Source: Pseudodesulfovibrio profundus (GTDB lineage Bacteria > Desulfobacterota > Desulfovibrionia > Desulfovibrionales > Desulfovibrionaceae). Taken from it: a stretch of DNA of 64,000 nt. The position numbers were made by a program, and so were the translations under genes. Where the stretch lies: NCBI RefSeq assembly GCF_900217235.1, contig NZ_LT907975.1, positions 2,331,001-2,395,000 on the forward strand. Direction: 5' to 3'. The notes beneath the pieces were generated by a model, which searched no databases, had not been told where the DNA came from, and was given only the letters and a program-made list of their open reading frames with translations. This document shows, piece by piece, positions 60,567 through 64,000 of this stretch (position 1 is the stretch's first letter; the number at the start of each line of letters is the position of its first letter).

Positions 60567-60965
60567 TTATTTGTCTTTCTCTCTGAAGACTTCGTGCAGC
60601 TCGGGGGTAAGCTTTTTTCTTATAGAAGTCCCAAACTCGCGGTCGGAAATCTCAATCATTTTATTGAGAAGCGCGGTCTTGATCTTTTCTTCCTCAAGCT
60701 CTTTCTCCAGCCGTTTGATCTTCTGGACCGGTGTTTCTCTGGCTTTTGGGTCTTTTCGGGAATGTACCATGGACTTGCTCCAATCAAGGGTGCCGTGCTT
60801 CCTGAGCCACTTCAGCACAGTGCTTCGCCCTTGAATACCATAAAGAGCCTGAGCCTGCTTGTACGTCATCTCGCCCTTTTCCACCTGTGCCACAACCGAC
60901 AATTTAAAGGCCATCGTGTAATCGCGTTGGGTGCGTCTAACTCGCTGTTTGGATTTGTCTTCCAT
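60567..60965 (-). CDS. IS3-family transposase OrfA
   Basis: A 132-residue protein with a helix-turn-helix (KLSVVAQVEKGEMTYKQAQALYGIQGRSTVLKWLRKHG) and a leucine-zipper-like coiled coil (IKRLEKELEEEKIKTALLNKMI). It is the DNA-binding half of the IS3 transposase and is adjacent to orfB. Confidence 0.92.
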   Translation of the reverse strand: MEDKSKQRVRRTQRDYTMAFKLSVVAQVEKGEMTYKQAQALYGIQGRSTVLKWLRKHGTLDWSKSMVHSRKDPKARETPVQKIKRLEKELEEEKIKTALLNKMIEISDREFGTSIRKKLTPELHEVFREKDK

Positions 60966-61013
60966 AAATAGGTCCTCTGGGTGTCAACCTATTTCAGGAC
61001 GGGACATTGAAAT

Positions 61014-61047
61014 AAAAAAGGCCGGAACCATGTGGTTCCGGCCTTTT
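61014..61047. terminator. Terminator of the tkt-glpX transcript
   Basis: AAAAGGCCGGAACC (61016-61029) pairs with GGTTCCGGCCTTTT (61034-61047). A minus-strand T run follows (TTTTTTATT). It lies 20 bases after the glpX stop, with the IS3 element just beyond. Confidence 0.93.
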
Positions 61048-61066
61048 GCTTTGTATTTCGAGAAGT

Positions 61067-62050
61067 CTAGTCGTATTCGACTGCGCTGAACTTCATCAAT
61101 GCATCCCAGTTGTGGATGGCTTCCACGTAGCGGATGGTGCCGGTCTTGCCGCGCATGACCAGAGAAGAAGTCTCGGCGCCGTGTCCGTGGTAGGCAACAC
61201 CTTTCAGGAAGGTGCCGCCGGAGATGCCGGTGGCGGCGAAGAACAGGTCTTCACTCTTGACCAGATCGGAAACGGTCAGCACGCGGCGAACATCCATGCC
61301 ATATTCGGCCAGAGCGTTCTTTTCGTCCTGCTTCTGCGGATCGAGCTTGGCGAACATCTCGCCGCCCATGATACGGATGGCGATGGCGGAGAGCACGCCT
61401 TCCGGGGTTCCGCCTGTTCCCATCATGACATCCACCTCGCAGCGGGGGTCGATGGCCATCAACGAACCGGTGATATCACCGTCGGTGTGCAACTGAATGC
61501 GGGCACCGGCTTCGCGGATGTCGCTGATCAGCTTTTTGTGACGGGGCTTGTCCAGAACGAAGACGACCAGATCGTCAACATCCTTGTCGAGCGCACGGGC
61601 GATCAACTTGAGGTTGTGACCGGTGGGTGCTTCGATATCAACAACGTCTTTTGCCTGGGAAGGCACGACGAGTTTCTGCATGTAGTAGCTCGGGCCCGGA
61701 TCGAACATGGCTCCTGCGGGAGCAACTCCGACAACGGAGATGGCGTTGGGACGACCGTTGGAGAGCAAGTTGGTGCCTTCCAGCGGATCGACGGCGATGT
61801 CGACTTTGGGGCCTTTGGCGCGACCAAGCTTTTCACCGTTGAAAAGCATGGGAGCGTCGTCTTTTTCCCCTTCGCCGATCATGACGCGACCTTCGATATC
61901 GAGGGTATTGAAACAAAGACGCATGGCGTCAACAGCAGCCTGGTCGGCGGAGATCTTGTCTCCCTTTCCGAGCCAGCGTGCACATGCCAGTGCGGCGGCT
62001 TCGGTGACACGGACGAGATCGAGGGCCAGATTTTTCTGCGGAGCTTCCAT
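61067..62050 (-). CDS. glpX: Fructose-1,6-bisphosphatase class II
   Basis: GlpX dephosphorylates fructose-1,6-bisphosphate in gluconeogenesis. The 327-residue protein has the family motifs GEGEKDDAPMLFNGE, VDPLEGTNLLSNG (metal and phosphate binding), GPSYYMQKLVVP, LHTDGDITGSLMAI, GTGGTPEGVLSA and FFAATGISGG. It starts ten bases after tkt, so the two form one transcript for hexose and pentose phosphate interconversion. Confidence 0.95.
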   Translation of the reverse strand: MEAPQKNLALDLVRVTEAAALACARWLGKGDKISADQAAVDAMRLCFNTLDIEGRVMIGEGEKDDAPMLFNGEKLGRAKGPKVDIAVDPLEGTNLLSNGRPNAISVVGVAPAGAMFDPGPSYYMQKLVVPSQAKDVVDIEAPTGHNLKLIARALDKDVDDLVVFVLDKPRHKKLISDIREAGARIQLHTDGDITGSLMAIDPRCEVDVMMGTGGTPEGVLSAIAIRIMGGEMFAKLDPQKQDEKNALAEYGMDVRRVLTVSDLVKSEDLFFAATGISGGTFLKGVAYHGHGAETSSLVMRGKTGTIRYVEAIHNWDALMKFSAVEYD

Positions 62051-62059
62051 AGCTGTCTC

Positions 62060-64000
62060 CTAATATTTTTCGCGAATCATCGCGGCGAAGTTTTCCGGGG
62101 TGAAGCCGTATTTGTCGGACAGGGTCTTGCCGGGGGCGCTGGCGCCAAAGTGGTCGATGCCGAGTACGACACCTTCCAGACCGACATATTTGTACCAGTA
62201 ATCGGTGCGACCGGCTTCGGCAGCGGCACGGGCCGTGACTTCAGGCGGCAGCACTTCATCTTTATATGATTTGGGTTGAGCGTCAAACAGCTTCGCCGAA
62301 GGCATGGAAACCACGCGAACCTTGCGCTTGAACAGCTTGGCGGTTTCCAGTGCCAGAGATACTTCGGAGCCCGAAGCGATGAGGATCAGGTCGGGAGTGC
62401 CGTCGCAATCCTTGAGAACGTATCCGCCCTTGCGGGGGCCGTCCTGAACAGCGGGGTACTCGGCCGGATCGAGAATCGGCAGTCCCTGACGGGTCAGGAA
62501 AATGGCCGAAGGCATCTTTTCCTGCTTCATGGCGATATCCAGACAGACCTTGGTCTCCTGAGCGTCAGCCGGACGCAGGTCGATGAGGTCCGGGATCAGG
62601 CGCAGGGAGCTGACGTGCTCGATGGGCTGATGGGTGGGACCGTCTTCGCCGACCCAGAAGGAATCGTGAGTGAATACGTACAGTACCGGCAGTTCCTGCA
62701 GCGCGGACATGCGAATGGCGTTGCGGCAGTAGTCGGAGAAGGTCAGGAAGGTTGCGCCGAAAGGCATCAGGCCGCCGTGCAGCTGGATACCGTTCATGAT
62801 GGCGGCCATGGGGAATTCGCGAACACCGAAGGCCAGGTTGCGAGCAGTGTACCCGTCAATGGCGAAGTCGCCGTAGGTGGTACGGAAGTTCATGGTCTGG
62901 TTGGACGGATCAAGGTCTGCGGAACCACCGATCAGGGTGGGCAGGGAATCCATCACGGAATCAAGGCAGGTACCCCATGCCTTACGGGTAGCCATGGTCT
63001 CACCCGGGGTGAATTCAGGCCAGTCGATGGACAGCTCGGGACGCGGCTTGTTGACCTGCTCCCAGATGGCGGCGAAGTCGATGTCAGCCATTTTCTCTTC
63101 AACCAGAGCCTGCCACTTGTCAGCCTTTTCGCGCATGCCGTCGAAACGGGCGCGGTATGCTTCCAGAACATCTTCGGCGACGTGGAAATCTTCGGCGGGA
63201 AGGCCGAGTTTTTCCTTGGTTGCCGCGATTTCGTCAGCCTTGAGCGGCTCACCGTGGGTTTTGTGGCTGCCTTCCATGGTGGCGCAGCCTTTAGCCATGG
63301 TGGTGTTACCGATGATCAGCGTGGGACGGGAGGTCTCAAGCTGTCCGGCCTTGATGGCGGCACGGATTTCATCATGGTTGTGACCATCCACTTCGATGAC
63401 GTGCCAGCACAGTCCTTCAAAGACTTTCTTGTGGTCGGTGCAGTCGGCCTGACAGGTGGGGCCGGCCAACTGGATTTTATTGGAATCGTAGTAGGCGATG
63501 ATCTTGCCCAGTCCCCACAGACCGGCAAGGGAAGCAGCGCCCAGAGCAATGGGTTCCTGCAGGTCGCCGTCCGAAGAGAGGACATAGGTGTAGTGATCCA
63601 TGACATCGGAACCGAGCTTTTCGCGGAGGTATGCCTCGGCGACAGCAAAACCGACGGTCATGGCAAAGCCCTGCCCGAGAGGACCGGTGGTGGCCTCGAC
63701 GCCCGGAGTCAGATGGACTTCAGGGTGTCCCGGTGTCAGGGAATCGAGCTGGCGGAAGTTTTTGATATCGTCCATGGAGATGAAGCCGTTGAGGTGCAAC
63801 AGCGCGTAAAGCAACATGGACTCGTGGCCGGCGGAAAGGATGAACCGGTCACGGTTGAACCACTTGGGGTCGTCCGGATTGAAGTTAAGGAATTCGGAGA
63901 ACAGGATGGTGGCGTAATCGGCGGAGGACATTGCGCCGCCGGGATGACCGGAGTTGGCCTTGGCAACGCCGTCCATGATCAACCCTTTGACCACGGCGAT
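62060..64000 (-). CDS. tkt: Transketolase, 5' truncated by window end
   Basis: Thiamine-diphosphate enzyme that moves two-carbon units between sugar phosphates. At least 646 residues are visible; the frame runs off the window at 64000, with only about 10-20 N-terminal residues missing. Motifs in order: KANSGHPGGAMSSADY (with catalytic-site His), GPLGQGFAMTVGFA, VLSSDGDLQEP and the following Asn (TPP/Mg site), IGNTTMAKGC, GVREFPMAAIMNG with the catalytic Glu, and THDSFWVGEDGPTHQPIEH. It precedes glpX. Confidence 0.96.
   Translation of the reverse strand: MAVVKGLIMDGVAKANSGHPGGAMSSADYATILFSEFLNFNPDDPKWFNRDRFILSAGHESMLLYALLHLNGFISMDDIKNFRQLDSLTPGHPEVHLTPGVEATTGPLGQGFAMTVGFAVAEAYLREKLGSDVMDHYTYVLSSDGDLQEPIALGAASLAGLWGLGKIIAYYDSNKIQLAGPTCQADCTDHKKVFEGLCWHVIEVDGHNHDEIRAAIKAGQLETSRPTLIIGNTTMAKGCATMEGSHKTHGEPLKADEIAATKEKLGLPAEDFHVAEDVLEAYRARFDGMREKADKWQALVEEKMADIDFAAIWEQVNKPRPELSIDWPEFTPGETMATRKAWGTCLDSVMDSLPTLIGGSADLDPSNQTMNFRTTYGDFAIDGYTARNLAFGVREFPMAAIMNGIQLHGGLMPFGATFLTFSDYCRNAIRMSALQELPVLYVFTHDSFWVGEDGPTHQPIEHVSSLRLIPDLIDLRPADAQETKVCLDIAMKQEKMPSAIFLTRQGLPILDPAEYPAVQDGPRKGGYVLKDCDGTPDLILIASGSEVSLALETAKLFKRKVRVVSMPSAKLFDAQPKSYKDEVLPPEVTARAAAEAGRTDYWYKYVGLEGVVLGIDHFGASAPGKTLSDKYGFTPENFAAMIREKY

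Larger units (their letters stand above)
58867..61006 (-). mobile_element. IS3-family insertion sequence (1315 bp core) carrying a nested IS5 element
   Basis: The ends are TG...CA, with the 20-bp inverted repeat CCGTCCTGAAATAGGTTGAC at 58871-58890 and its complement at 60983-61002. TTG flanks both ends (58864-58866 and 61007-61009), a 3-bp target duplication typical of IS3. Subtracting the nested IS5 and its 4-bp duplication (825 bp) leaves 1315 bp, a normal IS3 length. It sits just outside the glpX terminator. Confidence 0.93.

Noticed and set aside
1-64000. CRISPR arrays, tRNA and rRNA genes
   Set aside because: No regularly spaced repeats, cloverleaf patterns or rRNA-like stretches were found by reading; a dedicated scan was not possible.

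Overview
The window looks like a chromosomal segment of a sulfate-reducing Desulfovibrionales bacterium (Desulfovibrio or Pseudodesulfovibrio type). The main evidence is a complete dsrMKJOP operon, a napCMADGH nitrate reductase operon in the order known from Desulfovibrio desulfuricans, a selenocysteine periplasmic formate dehydrogenase, many multihaem c-type cytochromes, and a very dense set of PAS, histidine kinase and GGDEF signalling proteins. No rRNA, tRNA or CRISPR array was seen.

Layout. 1-4046: a degenerate HD-GYP protein (cut by the window start), a REC-REC-GGDEF regulator, panB and a membrane protein. 4061-16342: a formate dehydrogenase and molybdenum cofactor region with mobB, fdhD, moeA, an IS1595-like gene coupled to fdhE, then queH, hemW and a sirtuin, and finally fdhBA. 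fdhA is read through an in-frame UGA (selenocysteine). 16774-21014: two Hsp20 genes, a Trm112-like protein, a response regulator, a PHP phosphoesterase, a DUF362 protein and a radical SAM protein. 21221-37627: a signalling block with a hybrid kinase and response regulator, a CBS-ACT protein, a second hybrid kinase broken by an amber codon with an IS5 element at its 5' end, a TonB-like/hydrolase fusion, a six-PAS NarX-type kinase with its LuxR regulator, an IS1595 element with perfect ends, and a haem-c chemoreceptor. 37651-44304: an FmdE-MoeA fusion and the nap operon. 44845-50773: dsrMKJOP behind a RsbRD-type gene. 51029-58770: a five-PAS GGDEF protein, a DUF2318 plus ABC transporter operon, a solute-binding protein, an EamA exporter and a PilZ protein. 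58867-61006: an IS3 element with an IS5 element nested inside it. 61067-64000: glpX and tkt (tkt is cut by the window end).

How it fits together. FdhAB in the periplasm oxidises formate and NapA in the periplasm reduces nitrate. Both need bis-MGD cofactor, which explains mobB, moeA, fdhD, fdhE and perhaps the FmdE-MoeA fusion nearby. DsrMKJOP links the quinone pool and periplasmic electrons to cytoplasmic sulfite reduction. The sensor block is rich in redox-type inputs (a haem-c chemoreceptor, a PAS domain with a Cys cluster).

The most unusual items are: a domesticated-looking IS1595-type gene 13 bp behind fdhE with a degenerate DDE triad; a TTTGACAC motif shared by the upstream regions of fdhE and fdhA; an IS5 element inserted exactly at the centre of a 34-bp palindrome within an IS3 element; a CAG-to-TAG type break in a hybrid kinase; a Cys-rich tail on DsrP; and a TonB-like protein fused to an alpha/beta hydrolase fold that lacks its nucleophile.
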